Shown: positions 24,495 through 33,805, counted from the stretch's first letter. The stretch is 64,000 nt of DNA from CBDFHV01 sp965247705 (GCA_965247705.1 CBDFHV010000081.1:186001-250000), one strand, 5' to 3'. A program made the numbers and translations. The notes: generated by a model not told the origin, from the letters alone.

Positions 24495-25010
24495 GTGATC
24501 AAGCCCGTTTCCCAGGAGGTCACCCACACGATTTCGGTCCTCGTCGACAACGAGGCCGGGGTGTTGGCCCGCGTCATCGGCCTGTTCTCGGGCCGCGGCT
24601 ACAACATCGAAAGCCTTACGGTGGCCGAGGTGGATCCCACGAACCGCCTGTCGCGGATCACCATCGTAACCACTGGCACGCCGATGATCATCGAACAGAT
24701 CAAGGCCCAATTGGATCGCCTGGTACCGGTCCACCGGGTTAGCGACCTGACGGTGGAGGGCCCCCATGTGGAACGGGAACTGGCCCTGGTAAAAGTGAGC
24801 TCCGGCGGCGAAAAGAGGGTGGAATCCCTGCGCATCGCCGATATCTTTCGGGCTCACGTGGTGGACAGCACCCAGGAATCCTTCGTCTTCGAGATCGTCG
24901 GCAGCACCGACAAGCTCAACGCCTTCGTCGATTTGATGGTGCCATTGGGCTTAAGCGAGGTGTCGCGTACCGGTGTCGTGGCCATCGCCCGTGGGACCGG
25001 CACCATCTGA
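24495..25010 (+). CDS. ilvN: Acetolactate synthase, small regulatory subunit
   Basis: 171 residues. N-terminal ACT domain (HTISVLVDNEAGVLARVIGL, SGRGYNIESLTVAEV) that senses valine, then the conserved C-terminal domain (ERELALVKV; RIADIFRAHVVDSTQESF; VMVPLGLSEVSRTG-like FVDLMVPLGLSEVSRTG). It activates the catalytic subunit and confers feedback inhibition. GTG at 24495 in a weak ribosome-site context. 73 bases after ilvB and 58 before ilvC, consistent with an ilvBNC operon. Confidence 0.95.
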   Translation: MIKPVSQEVTHTISVLVDNEAGVLARVIGLFSGRGYNIESLTVAEVDPTNRLSRITIVTTGTPMIIEQIKAQLDRLVPVHRVSDLTVEGPHVERELALVKVSSGGEKRVESLRIADIFRAHVVDSTQESFVFEIVGSTDKLNAFVDLMVPLGLSEVSRTGVVAIARGTGTI

Positions 25011-25068
25011 TCGACCGTTACCCTATTCCGGATTACCCCTTCGAGACCGCTTTTCCAGGGAGACAGCC

Positions 25069-26088
25069 ATGCGGGTCTATTATGATCGTGATGCGGACGT
25101 GAATCTGATCAAGGGCAAGAAGGTGGCCATCGCCGGCTACGGCAGCCAAGGCCATGCCCATGCCCTGAACCTCCGCGATAGCGGCGCCAAGGACGTGGTG
25201 GTGGCCCTGCGGGAGGGCTCTTCCAGCCGTAAGAAAGCGGAAGGCGAGAAGTTCCCCGTCAAGAGTGTCGCCGACGCCGCGGCCTGGGCCGATGTGTTGA
25301 TGGTGCTGACCCCCGACGAGGGTCAGTCGGCGCTCTATGCCCAGGAGATCCACGACCACATGAAGCAAGGCGCGGCGCTGGCCTTCGCCCATGGTCTGTC
25401 GATCCATTTCCGCCTGATCGAGCCGCGAGCGGACCTGGACGTGTTCATGGTGGCGCCCAAGGGCCCCGGCCATACGGTGCGCTCGGAATATGTCCGCGGC
25501 GCCGGCGTGCCCAGCCTGTTGGCGGTCGAACACGACCAGTCCGGCAATGCCACCGAGATCGGGCTGTCCTACGCCTGCGCCCTGGGGGCGGGGCGGGCCG
25601 GCGTTCTGGAGACCAGTTTCAAGGAGGAATGCGAGACCGACTTGTTCGGCGAACAGACGGTGCTTTGCGGTGGCCTGACCTCGCTGATCCAGACCGCCTA
25701 CGAGACCCTGATCGAGGCCGGCTACGCGCCGGAGATGGCCTATTTCGAGTGCGTCCACGAGGTCAAGCTGATCGTCGATCTGATCTACGAGGGCGGCATC
25801 GCCAACATGCGCTATTCGGTCTCCAACACCGCCGAATACGGCGACTACACCTCGGGGCCCCGGGTGATCGTGCCGGGGGTGCGCAAGGAGATGAAGAAGA
25901 TCCTTGCCGACATTCAGTCGGGCCGCTTCGCCCGGGACTGGATGTTGGAAAACCACGCCGGGCAACCGAGCTTCAAGGCGATGCGCCGGCGGGCGGCCGA
26001 GCATCCCATCGAGGAGGTGGGCGAGCGCCTGCGGGCGATGATGCCTTGGATCGGCGAGAACCGCCTGGTCGACAAGTCCAAGAACTGA
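25069..26088 (+). CDS. ilvC: Ketol-acid reductoisomerase (class I)
   Basis: Isomerises and reduces acetolactate to dihydroxyisovalerate with NADPH and Mg. 339 residues, the short class I form. Rossmann motif KKVAIAGYGSQGHAHALNLR followed by VVVALREGSSSRKKAEGE, where the Arg and Ser residues fit NADPH preference. The knotted C-terminal domain has TDLFGEQTVLCGGLTSLIQT and AYFECVHEVKLIVDLIYEGG, which hold the two Mg ligands. ATG 25069 with AGGGAG six bases upstream. A CGCGGT/ACCGCG hairpin follows the stop. Confidence 0.96.
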   Translation: MRVYYDRDADVNLIKGKKVAIAGYGSQGHAHALNLRDSGAKDVVVALREGSSSRKKAEGEKFPVKSVADAAAWADVLMVLTPDEGQSALYAQEIHDHMKQGAALAFAHGLSIHFRLIEPRADLDVFMVAPKGPGHTVRSEYVRGAGVPSLLAVEHDQSGNATEIGLSYACALGAGRAGVLETSFKEECETDLFGEQTVLCGGLTSLIQTAYETLIEAGYAPEMAYFECVHEVKLIVDLIYEGGIANMRYSVSNTAEYGDYTSGPRVIVPGVRKEMKKILADIQSGRFARDWMLENHAGQPSFKAMRRRAAEHPIEEVGERLRAMMPWIGENRLVDKSKN

Positions 26089-26140
26089 CCCGCGGTAACG
26101 CGCTGACCGCGAACTCGAAGCATCCGACTTCTCGCGCTTG

Positions 26141-26169
26141 TTGACAAGAACGTCTTTGACCTGTCTTTA
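26141..26169 (+). promoter_or_regulatory. Probable promoter of the leuA leader
   Basis: A consensus TTGACA (26141-26146), 17-base spacer, then TCTTTA (26164-26169). Transcription would start about 70 bases before the leader peptide, separating leuA control from ilvBNC. Confidence 0.5.
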
Positions 26170-26242
26170 TTGCCGACAAGGAGCGCGTCGCCGAAGGTAT
26201 TCAGGCCAGTTGCGACGCCAAATTGGCAAGGGCTTGACCCCT

Positions 26243-26368
26243 ATGACCCTTCGTGGGGCACACAGGGAACTGGATTTGACACTACGTGTGGCGACGCCAC
26301 GTGCCCGGTCGGTTGCCCGCGCCCTGCTCCTTACCCCTTTCGGGGCCCTTCGACTTAGGTGCCCCTGA
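26243..26368 (+). CDS. Leucine-rich leader peptide of leuA
   Basis: A 41-codon frame, MTLRGAHRELDLTLR... ending ALLLTPFGALRLRCP, with nine leucines including three successive codons CTG CTC CTT and two more just before the stop. The stop codon (26366-26368) lies inside the 5 prime arm of the strong hairpin 26362-26415. This is the layout of a leader-peptide attenuator: ribosome stalling at Leu codons when charged leucyl-tRNA is scarce would alter folding downstream. An AAGGG lies about 12 bases upstream of the ATG. Inferred from position and composition only. Confidence 0.6.
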   Translation: MTLRGAHRELDLTLRVATPRARSVARALLLTPFGALRLRCP

Positions 26369-26415
26369 ACGCTTTCCCAGGTCGCTCCGACTGCGGGGCG
26401 GCGGGCGTTCAGGGG
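26362..26415 (+). promoter_or_regulatory. leuA attenuator hairpin
   Basis: CCCCTGAACGC (26362-26372) is exactly complementary to GCGTTCAGGGG (26405-26415), with a 32-base loop able to form a smaller CGC/GCG helix. It overlaps the leader peptide stop codon and ends 53 bases before leuA. A run ATTG rather than a T tract follows, so termination may need Rho or the structure may block the leuA ribosome site instead. Confidence 0.6.
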
Positions 26416-26468
26416 ATTGCAGCACACCCGAACTGCGTTAGACCTTTGTTGAAGGAAGGAATTTTCTC

Positions 26469-28022
26469 ATGAGCACGATCGATCCGAACCGGGTCGTCAT
26501 CTTCGACACCACCCTGCGCGACGGCGAGCAATCGCCGGGCGCCTCCATGAACCTGGAAGAGAAGCTGCGCATCGCCCAGTGCCTCGAGGAGATGGGGGTG
26601 GATGTTATCGAGGCCGGATTCCCCATTGCCTCCGATGGCGACTTCCAGGCGGTCCGCAACATCGCCGAAGCGGTCAAGGATTCCACCGTGGCTGGGCTGG
26701 CCCGGGCGACCCGCATGGATATCGAACGCTGCGCCGAGGCGGTGAAGCCGGCGCCGCGCAAGCGTATCCACACCTTCATCTCCACCTCGGCCCTGCACAT
26801 GAAGTACAAACTGCAGATGGAGCCCGACGCGGTTCACCAGGCGGTCATCGACAGCGTGACCCTGGCCCGCAACCACAGCGACGACGTGGAATGGTCGCCG
26901 GAGGACGGCTCGCGCACGGAGCACGATTTCCTGTGCCGCTGCGTCGAATCGGCGATCGCGAGCGGTGCCACCACCATTAACATCCCCGATACGGTGGGCT
27001 ACGCCCTGCCCCACGAGTTCGCCGCCCTCATCGAGATGCTGAAGAACCGGGTGCCGAACATCGACAAGGCCATCATCTCGGTCCATTGCCACAACGATCT
27101 GGGCCTGGCCGTGGCCAATTCCCTGGCCGCGGTGAACGCCGGCGCCCGCCAGATCGAGTGCACCATCAACGGCCTCGGCGAGCGAGCGGGCAACGCGGCC
27201 ATGGAAGAGGTCTTGATGGCGTTGCGGACCCGCTACGACTCCATGCCCTACGACTGCGGCGTCAAGACCGAGATGATCATGAAAGCCTCGCGCATGGTCT
27301 CCGGCATCACCGGGTTCGTGGTCCAGCCCAACAAGGCCGTCGTCGGCGCCAACGCCTTCGCGCACGAGTCGGGTATTCATCAGGACGGGGTTCTCAAGAA
27401 CGCCCAGACCTACGAGATCATGACCCCGGAATCGGTGGGTCTCACCCAGTCGACCCTGGTTCTCGGCAAGCACTCGGGACGCCATGCCTTCCGCGAGAAA
27501 CTGAAGGAACTGGGCTACGAGTTGGGCGACAACGCCTTCCAGGACGTCTTCAAGCGGTTCAAGGACCTGGCGGACAAAAAGAAGGAAATCTTCACCGAGG
27601 ACATCATTGCCCTGGTCGACGACGAGGCGGTGCGCGCCAACGACCGCATCCAGTTGGTGTCCTTGGAGATCCTGTGCGGTACCCGGCATCGCCCGCCCAA
27701 GGCGGAGATGGAACTGGATGTGGATGGGGAGCGCCTCTGCCACGCCGCCTCCGGCGACGGCCCCGTCGACGCGGCCTTCAATTGCATCAAGGCCATGGTC
27801 GAGCACAAGGCCCACCTGCAGCTCTTTCAGGTCCACGCGGTCACCGCCGGCACCGACGCCCAGGCCGAGGTTTCGGTGCGCCTCGAGGAAGGCGGCAAGA
27901 CGGTCAACGGCCAGGGAGCGGACACCGATACGATGGTGGCCTCGGTAAAAGCCTACGTGAACGCCTTGAACAAACTGCTGGTGAAACGGGAGAAGACGGC
28001 GCCCGCGGCGCTTTCGGCCTAG
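26469..28022 (+). CDS. leuA: 2-isopropylmalate synthase
   Basis: First committed step of leucine synthesis: acetyl-CoA plus 2-oxoisovalerate. 517 residues. TIM-barrel catalytic domain with IFDTTLRDGEQSPGASMN, metal ligands in the VHCHNDLGLAVANSLA region, and GAGNAA-type GERAGNAAMEEVL. The C-terminal LeuA allosteric domain (about 390-510) mediates leucine feedback. ATG 26469 preceded by GAAGGAAGGA. It follows ilvBNC, whose product 2-oxoisovalerate (after IlvD) feeds it; ilvD is not in the window. Confidence 0.96.
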   Translation: MSTIDPNRVVIFDTTLRDGEQSPGASMNLEEKLRIAQCLEEMGVDVIEAGFPIASDGDFQAVRNIAEAVKDSTVAGLARATRMDIERCAEAVKPAPRKRIHTFISTSALHMKYKLQMEPDAVHQAVIDSVTLARNHSDDVEWSPEDGSRTEHDFLCRCVESAIASGATTINIPDTVGYALPHEFAALIEMLKNRVPNIDKAIISVHCHNDLGLAVANSLAAVNAGARQIECTINGLGERAGNAAMEEVLMALRTRYDSMPYDCGVKTEMIMKASRMVSGITGFVVQPNKAVVGANAFAHESGIHQDGVLKNAQTYEIMTPESVGLTQSTLVLGKHSGRHAFREKLKELGYELGDNAFQDVFKRFKDLADKKKEIFTEDIIALVDDEAVRANDRIQLVSLEILCGTRHRPPKAEMELDVDGERLCHAASGDGPVDAAFNCIKAMVEHKAHLQLFQVHAVTAGTDAQAEVSVRLEEGGKTVNGQGADTDTMVASVKAYVNALNKLLVKREKTAPAALSA

Positions 28023-28052
28023 CCCTCGGACGCGTCGCCCCTTATAAGACCC

Positions 28053-28090
28053 AGGTCCGGGGTTCGGGAATATATTCCGATCCCGGACCT
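28053..28090 (+). terminator. Hairpin between leuA and mreB
   Basis: AGGTCCGGG (28053-28061) pairs with CCCGGACCT (28082-28090), with a nested TCGG..CCGA helix around AATATA. Located 30 bases after the leuA stop and 30 before mreB; probably ends the leu transcript. No T tract follows. Confidence 0.5.
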
Positions 28091-28120
28091 GAACGGGGCG
28101 TGGACTAGGGATACGCGCGC

Positions 28121-29161
28121 ATGTTTTCTCGCCTATTCGGTTTTCTCTCGGCGGATATGGCCATCGATCTGGGCACCGCCAACACCCTGGTCTTCGTCAA
28201 GGGCCGGGGCGTCGTCCTCAACGAACCCTCCGTGGTGGCCATCGCCGAGCACAAGGGGAAGAAGCAGGTTCTCGCGGTCGGCGAGGAAGCCAAGCAGATG
28301 CTGGGGCGCACCCCGGGGAACATTCAGGCCATCCGGCCCCTTCGCGACGGCGTCATCGCCGACTTCGAAGTGGCCGAGGAAATGATCAAGCATTTCATCC
28401 GCAAGGTGCACAACCGGCGCAGCTTCGCCAGCCCCTTGGTGGTCGTCTGCGTGCCGTCCGGCTCCACCGCCGTGGAACGGCGCGCGATCCAGGAATCGGC
28501 GGAAAGCGCCGGTGCGCGCAAGGTGTACCTCATCGAGGAACCCATGGCCGCCGCCATCGGCGCGGGCCTGCCGGTGACCGAACCCACGGGGTCGATGGTC
28601 GTCGACATCGGCGGCGGCACGACGGAAGTGGCTGTCCTGTCCCTCGGCGGCATCGTCTATTCCCGCAGCGTGCGCACCGGCGGCGACAAAATGGACGAGG
28701 CCATCATCGCCTATACCCGGCGCAACCATAATCTGTTGATTGGCGAGAGCACCGCCGAGCGGATCAAGGAAGAGGTCGGCTCCGCCTGTCCGCCCGAGGA
28801 CGGCGAAGGCATGACCATGGAAGTCAAGGGCCGGGACCTGATGAATGGCGTGCCCAAGGAACTGGTGTTGTCCGAACGCCAGATCTCCGAAAGCCTCGCC
28901 GAACCGGTCGGCGCCATCATCGAATCGGTCAAGGTGGCGCTGGAGCATACGGCCCCGGAACTGGCGGCGGACATCGTGGACAAGGGTATCGTGCTGACCG
29001 GCGGCGGCGCGCTGTTGGGCAACGTCGACTACGTGCTGCGCCACGCCACGGGACTGCCGGTCTCCATCGCCGACGATCCCTTGTCCTGCGTCGTGCTGGG
29101 CACCGGGCGGGCGTTGGAAGAGATGAAGAAAATGAAGAACCTTTTGACGACGATGTATTAG
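28121..29161 (+). CDS. mreB: MreB, rod-shape-determining actin homologue
   Basis: 346 residues. Actin-fold ATPase forming membrane-bound filaments that guide cell-wall synthesis. Phosphate 1 loop MAIDLGTANTLVFVKGRGVV with an N-terminal amphipathic MFSRLFGFLSAD for membrane binding, connect and phosphate 2 region SMVVDIGGGTTEVAVLSLGG, adenosine motif GIVLTGGGALLGNVDYVL. First gene of mreB-mreC-mreD-mrdA-rodA. Confidence 0.97.
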   Translation: MFSRLFGFLSADMAIDLGTANTLVFVKGRGVVLNEPSVVAIAEHKGKKQVLAVGEEAKQMLGRTPGNIQAIRPLRDGVIADFEVAEEMIKHFIRKVHNRRSFASPLVVVCVPSGSTAVERRAIQESAESAGARKVYLIEEPMAAAIGAGLPVTEPTGSMVVDIGGGTTEVAVLSLGGIVYSRSVRTGGDKMDEAIIAYTRRNHNLLIGESTAERIKEEVGSACPPEDGEGMTMEVKGRDLMNGVPKELVLSERQISESLAEPVGAIIESVKVALEHTAPELAADIVDKGIVLTGGGALLGNVDYVLRHATGLPVSIADDPLSCVVLGTGRALEEMKKMKNLLTTMY

Positions 29162-29259
29162 AAATTCATTTACCGTTAGTAGGTTGGGCAATAGTATGCC
29201 GATAGTGGCCACGGTGGCGTGGCCCGTGGTTTTGCATTGACGATTGCGAGGGGTACCGG

Positions 29260-30168
29260 TTGGCCGATCGAGCCCGACCTATCCACGCGATTACGGCGCC
29301 TATTCGCAACCTGGCCCATCGTTTCGCCTACGTGGGGCTGGTGGTGCTGGCGTTCGGGCTCATGCTCCTGGGGAAGGCCGACACCTTCGTCACGGAGCGC
29401 ATGCGCACCCATGTGACCGATGGCCTGGCGCCCATCCTGGACGCCGTCTCGCGCCCGGTGGAAACCTTGGCCGATGGCGTGGCGACGGTGCAGGAAGTGA
29501 TGGAGTTCCGCCAGCAGAACACCCTCTTGCGGGAACAGCGGGCGCGCCTGATGGGGTGGCAGACGGTGGCCCGGCGCCTGGAGGCCGAAAACGCCCGCCT
29601 TCGCGCGTTGCTCAACTTCCGCCCCGATCCGGAAGCCAGCTTCATCGCCGCCCGGGTTATCGCCGACACCGGTGGCGTCTTCGCCCATAGCCTGGTGCTC
29701 AACGCGGGCCATCGCGATGGGGTGCGCAAGGGCCAGGCGGTGGTTACCGGCGAGGGGCTGGTGGGCCGAATTGCCGACGTGGGCAGGGTGTCGGGCCGGG
29801 TTCTGCTGATCACCGACCTCAACTCCCGCATTCCGGTGCTGGTCGAACCGGCGGGCGTACGGGCCATCCTGGCCGGCGACAACTCGGAACAGCCGCGGCT
29901 CATTCACTTGCCGGCGGGCGTCGGCGTCGGCCCCGGCGACCGAATCGTCACGTCCGGCCATGGCGGGGCTTTTCCGCCGCGTCTGCCCGTGGGCGTGATC
30001 GCTTCCGTGAGCGATGAGGGCATCGCCATTCAACCCTTCGTCGAGCGTCAGCGCCTGGAATATGTCCGGGTGGTGGAATTCGGCCTCGACGGCATCCTGC
30101 AGATGCCGAAACAGGAGTCCACCATCGAAACCCCCGAGGCCGCGCCGGCACCGGGAGCGGCGCCGTGA
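29260..30168 (+). CDS. mreC: MreC, cell-shape scaffold protein
   Basis: 302 residues, bitopic inner-membrane protein. A transmembrane segment (AYVGLVVLAFGLMLLGKADT, about 23-42), a periplasmic coiled coil (VMEFRQQNTLLREQRARLMG; RRLEAENARLRALLNFRPDP), then the two beta domains (VLNAGHRDGVRKGQAVVTGE; GDRIVTSGHGGAFPPRLPVG). It links MreB to PBP2 and RodA. I chose the TTG at 29260, with GAGGGG about eight bases upstream. The Pro/Ala-rich tail ends at a TGA overlapping the mreD GTG. Confidence 0.92.
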   Translation: MADRARPIHAITAPIRNLAHRFAYVGLVVLAFGLMLLGKADTFVTERMRTHVTDGLAPILDAVSRPVETLADGVATVQEVMEFRQQNTLLREQRARLMGWQTVARRLEAENARLRALLNFRPDPEASFIAARVIADTGGVFAHSLVLNAGHRDGVRKGQAVVTGEGLVGRIADVGRVSGRVLLITDLNSRIPVLVEPAGVRAILAGDNSEQPRLIHLPAGVGVGPGDRIVTSGHGGAFPPRLPVGVIASVSDEGIAIQPFVERQRLEYVRVVEFGLDGILQMPKQESTIETPEAAPAPGAAP

Positions 30169-30683
30169 AACCGGGCATATGGCAGCGGCTGGACACGTTG
30201 GCGCGGGATCTGACCCCGTTTGGCCTCGCGGTGGTTCTGGTGATTATTGGCCAGGTTCCGTTTCATCTGCCCGGCTTCGCGCGGGTCGCGCCCCTGCTGC
30301 CGCTGGTCGCGGTTTATCATTGGAGCATCCATCGGCCCGACCTGATGACGCCGCTGGCGGTATTCCTGGTCGGCCTGCTGCAGGATTTGCTGAGCGGCGC
30401 GCCGGTCGGCATCCACGCGCTGGTGCTGTTGACGGTCTACGGCGTCCTGGTCAGCCAGCGGCGATTCTTTTTCGGCAAGGCGTTTCCCATCGTCTGGCTG
30501 GGATTCGCCCTGGTCGGCGCCGGCGCCATGGTGCAAGCCTGGGTCCTGGGGTCGGCTTTCCATGTCACCCCTCTCGACCCAACGCCCTTCGGCATTCAGT
30601 TCCTGACGACTCTTTGCTTCTATCCCCTGCTGGCGGCGATGTTTCTGGCTTGGCAACGGGCCATCCTGCAAGCGCCGGCGTAG
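30165..30683 (+). CDS. mreD: MreD, membrane protein of the rod complex
   Basis: 172 residues, almost wholly hydrophobic with about five membrane segments (PFGLAVVLVIIGQVPFHLPG; LLPLVAVYHWSIHRPDLMTP; VFLVGLLQDLLSGAPVGIHA; FPIVWLGFALVGAGAMVQAW; TTLCFYPLLAAMFLAWQRAI). The GLLQDLLSGAPVG signature is typical of MreD. GTG start overlaps the mreC stop, so translation is coupled. Confidence 0.92.
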   Translation: MKPGIWQRLDTLARDLTPFGLAVVLVIIGQVPFHLPGFARVAPLLPLVAVYHWSIHRPDLMTPLAVFLVGLLQDLLSGAPVGIHALVLLTVYGVLVSQRRFFFGKAFPIVWLGFALVGAGAMVQAWVLGSAFHVTPLDPTPFGIQFLTTLCFYPLLAAMFLAWQRAILQAPA

Positions 30684-30718
30684 GCGTCAAGAATCCGTCA
30701 GAACAGCGACATCAGACG

Positions 30719-32599
30719 ATGCGACACGACGGCGACCAGCAACGGGTTTTCAACCGCCGAACGGCCATGCTGGGGGGCGCGAAGGCCCTGCTCGTCTCGG
30801 CGCTGATGGGGCGGCTTTACTATCTGCAGGTTCTCGAATCCGACCGCTACCGGACGCTGGCCGACGAAAACCGGATAAATCTTCGACTCATACCCCCGCC
30901 CCGGGGCCGGATCGTCGACCGGTTCGGTATCCCTCTGGCCCACAATCGCCAGAACTATCGCGTGGTCTTGATCTCCGAACAGACCCCGGCGGTCGCGGAG
31001 ACCCTGAAAAGCCTGTCGCGAATCGTTCCCGTGGACGAATCGGACAGCCGCCGGGTGTTGCGGGAGACCAAACGCAAGCGTGGTTGGGTTCCGGTGACCG
31101 TGCGGGAGAACCTGACCTGGGAGGAAGTGGCCCGCATCGAGGTCAACGCGCCCGACCTGCCGGGGCTGATGATCGACGTCGGGCAGAGCCGCTACTATCC
31201 CCACGGCCTTACTATGGCCCATGTCCTGGGCTACGTGGCGGCGGTGTCGGAAGCGGAAGCGGCAGGCGATCGCCTGCTGCTGTTGCCGGGATTTCGCATC
31301 GGCAAGAACGGTGTCGAGAAGATCCATGACTTGGCGCTGCGGGGTACCGGCGGCAGTTCCCAGGTCGAGGTCAACGCGTTCGGGCGCATCATCCGCGAGT
31401 TGTCGCGTCAGGAGGGACAGCCGGGCGCCGAAGTTCGCTTGAGTCTGGATCTGGCCACCCAAACCATGGTGTCGGAACGCCTGCCCCAGCGCGGCGCGGC
31501 GGCGGTTGTCATGGACGTTCACTCGGGCGAGGTCCTGGCGCTGACGTCCTCTCCGGCGTTCGATCCCAATGCCTTCAACCGGGGCCTGACGTCAAAGGAA
31601 TGGCGTTCCCTGTCCCAGGACGTGCGCCATCCCTTGATCGACAAGGCGATATCGGGACAGTACGCGCCGGGATCCACCTTCAAGATGGTGGTCGCCATGG
31701 CAGCCCTGGAAGCCGGAGTGATCAGCCCGGATACCGGCTTTTTCTGCAACGGTGCCCTGAACTTGGGAAATGCCCGCTTTCACTGTTGGAAGCGCGGCGG
31801 GCACGGAAGCGTCAGCCTTCGTAACGGCCTCAAGTGGTCTTGCGACGTGTACTTCTATGAGGTGGCCAAGCGGGTGGGTATCGATCGTATCGCCGCCATG
31901 GCCCAGCGGCTGGGCTTGGGCGCCGTCACGGGCGTCGACCTGCCGGGCGAGCAACCCGGTCTGGTCCCGACACGGGGCTGGAAGCAGGCGGTCATCGGCG
32001 CGCCGTGGCAAAAAGGCGAAACCCTGATCACCGGAATTGGTCAGGGCTACATGCTGGCGACGCCCCTGCAGCTCGCCGTCATGATCGCGCGTCTGGTCAA
32101 CGGCGGCAACGCGGTGACACCCCGGCTGTCCCTCGACGAAGTGACTTCGACGGGAGTCCGACCCCGCGCCCAATCGTCCTTTCCCAGCCTGGGACTGCGT
32201 CCGGCCCATCTCGAGCTCATGCGCGACGCCATGAACGCCATCGTCAACGAGCCCCGTGGTACGGCGCACCGGTCGATGATCAAAACCGAAGGCCAGCGCA
32301 TGGGCGGCAAGACCGGCACCTCGCAAGTGCGCAGAATCACCAAGGCGGAGCGGGAACGGGGCGTCTTCAAGAACGAAGATCTGCCGTTCGAGCGCCGCGA
32401 TCATGCCTTGTTCGTTGGATTCGCGCCTGTGGAGGCCCCCCGATACGCGGTATCCGTCGTCGTCGAGCACGGCGGCGGCGGTTCGCGGGCCGCCGCGCCC
32501 ATTGTCCGAGACGTCCTGAAGACCGTGCAGGAGCGCTTCGCGGCGCCAACCGCGAGGCTGGAACCCGCCGACGACACCGGCGGCGACGGCCGCGGCTAG
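30719..32599 (+). CDS. mrdA: Penicillin-binding protein 2 (elongation transpeptidase)
   Basis: About 626 residues. An N-terminal membrane anchor (RTAMLGGAKALLVSALMGRL), the PBP dimerisation domain (NRINLRLIPPPRGRIVDRFG), and the transpeptidase domain with SxxK in APGSTFKMVVAM, the second motif WSCDVYFYEVAKR and KTG in MGGKTGTSQVRR. It cross-links peptidoglycan in the elongasome with RodA. The ATG at 30719 is chosen because it gives the usual short cytosolic tail; the open frame extends far upstream only as a shadow of mreC and mreD. No strong ribosome site is visible. Confidence 0.95.
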   Translation: MRHDGDQQRVFNRRTAMLGGAKALLVSALMGRLYYLQVLESDRYRTLADENRINLRLIPPPRGRIVDRFGIPLAHNRQNYRVVLISEQTPAVAETLKSLSRIVPVDESDSRRVLRETKRKRGWVPVTVRENLTWEEVARIEVNAPDLPGLMIDVGQSRYYPHGLTMAHVLGYVAAVSEAEAAGDRLLLLPGFRIGKNGVEKIHDLALRGTGGSSQVEVNAFGRIIRELSRQEGQPGAEVRLSLDLATQTMVSERLPQRGAAAVVMDVHSGEVLALTSSPAFDPNAFNRGLTSKEWRSLSQDVRHPLIDKAISGQYAPGSTFKMVVAMAALEAGVISPDTGFFCNGALNLGNARFHCWKRGGHGSVSLRNGLKWSCDVYFYEVAKRVGIDRIAAMAQRLGLGAVTGVDLPGEQPGLVPTRGWKQAVIGAPWQKGETLITGIGQGYMLATPLQLAVMIARLVNGGNAVTPRLSLDEVTSTGVRPRAQSSFPSLGLRPAHLELMRDAMNAIVNEPRGTAHRSMIKTEGQRMGGKTGTSQVRRITKAERERGVFKNEDLPFERRDHALFVGFAPVEAPRYAVSVVVEHGGGGSRAAAPIVRDVLKTVQERFAAPTARLEPADDTGGDGRG

Positions 32600-32602
32600 C
32601 CG

Positions 32603-33754
32603 ATGGCCCTTCTCGACAGCCGCCTCAATGCGCCGGAACTGACCATTGGCCGCAAGCTGTGGCAAATTCATTGGTTTTTCATCGTCCTCCTGACGACGGT
32701 GGCCGGCATGGGCGTGGCGATGCTCTATTCCGCCGCCAACGGCAGCCTGGAGCCGTGGGCGTCGCGCCACTTACTGCGCTATGGGGTCGGGCTCAGCTTC
32801 CTCGTGACGGTGGCCCTGATCGACGTGCGACTGTGGATGCGATGGGCTTACGTCATTTACGGGCTGGCGCTGGTCCTGCTGGCGGCGGTCGAGGTGGTGG
32901 GCAACGTCGGCATGGGCGCCCAGCGGTGGATTTCGCTGGGCTTTTTCAACATTCAGCCTTCCGAGGTGATGAAGATCGCCATCGTCCTGGCGCTTGCCCG
33001 CTACTTTCATAGCGCCGGGCCCGAGGACGTGAGCCGATTGAGCTTTCTGGTCGTTCCCCTGCTCATCATCGCCGCCCCCGCCGCACTGGTCTTGCGCCAA
33101 CCGGACCTGGGAACGGCTGTCATGCTGATGATGGTGGGCGGTGCTCTGTTTTTTCTCGCCGGCGTGCGGCTGTGGATGTTCGCCAGCGTCGGCCTGGCGG
33201 TGGTGGCGGCGGTTCCCGTCGTCTGGCGGTTCCTTCACGACTACCAGCGCCAGCGGGTGATTACCTTCTTCAATCCCGAGAGCGATCCCCTGGGCTCCGG
33301 TTATCACATCATCCAGTCCAAGATCGCGCTCGGCTCGGGCGGCCTGTTCGGCCGCGGGTTCCTGCAGGGCACCCAGAGCCATTTGAATTTTCTGCCGGAA
33401 AAGCAAACCGATTTCGTCTTCACCATGCTGGCCGAGGAGTTTGGTCTGGTCGGCGGCCTGGTCCTCATCGGCATGTATGTGCTGATCCTGGCCTATGGCT
33501 TCGCCATGAGTCTGAGGTCCCGCAACCAGTTCGGCCGTCTGGTGGGCATGGGGGTGACCGTCACCGTGTTCCTCTATGTCTTCATCAATACGGCGATGGT
33601 GATGGGATTGATCCCGGTGGTGGGCGTGCCCTTGCCGCTGATCTCCTACGGCGGCACGGCCATGCTCACGGTGCTGTTCGGCTTCGGGCTGCTGATGAGC
33701 GTCCACGTCCATCGTGACATCACCATCGGCCGCCGCGGCATCGACGACTGGTAA
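32603..33754 (+). CDS. rodA: RodA, SEDS-family peptidoglycan glycosyltransferase
   Basis: 383 residues, about ten membrane segments. SEDS hallmarks: GAQRWISLGFFNIQPSEVMK, LVLRQPDLGTAVMLMMVGGA, FLPEKQTDFVFTMLAEEFGL and GLIPVVGVPLPLISYGGTAM. It polymerises lipid II for lateral wall growth with PBP2. Starts three bases after the mrdA stop. The Glu/Asp in KQTDFVFTMLAEE are part of the catalytic region in this family. Confidence 0.96.
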   Translation: MALLDSRLNAPELTIGRKLWQIHWFFIVLLTTVAGMGVAMLYSAANGSLEPWASRHLLRYGVGLSFLVTVALIDVRLWMRWAYVIYGLALVLLAAVEVVGNVGMGAQRWISLGFFNIQPSEVMKIAIVLALARYFHSAGPEDVSRLSFLVVPLLIIAAPAALVLRQPDLGTAVMLMMVGGALFFLAGVRLWMFASVGLAVVAAVPVVWRFLHDYQRQRVITFFNPESDPLGSGYHIIQSKIALGSGGLFGRGFLQGTQSHLNFLPEKQTDFVFTMLAEEFGLVGGLVLIGMYVLILAYGFAMSLRSRNQFGRLVGMGVTVTVFLYVFINTAMVMGLIPVVGVPLPLISYGGTAMLTVLFGFGLLMSVHVHRDITIGRRGIDDW

Positions 33755-33805
33755 TCGCGCCTGGCGACGGCTGCAATCGGCAACCGCGCCGTGGTAGGAT
33801 AGACC

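Noticed and set aside
30014..30718. Upstream extension of mrdA through mreC and mreD
   Set aside because: The extension lies in another frame of two real genes and encodes no conserved sequence; PBP2 starts near 30719.
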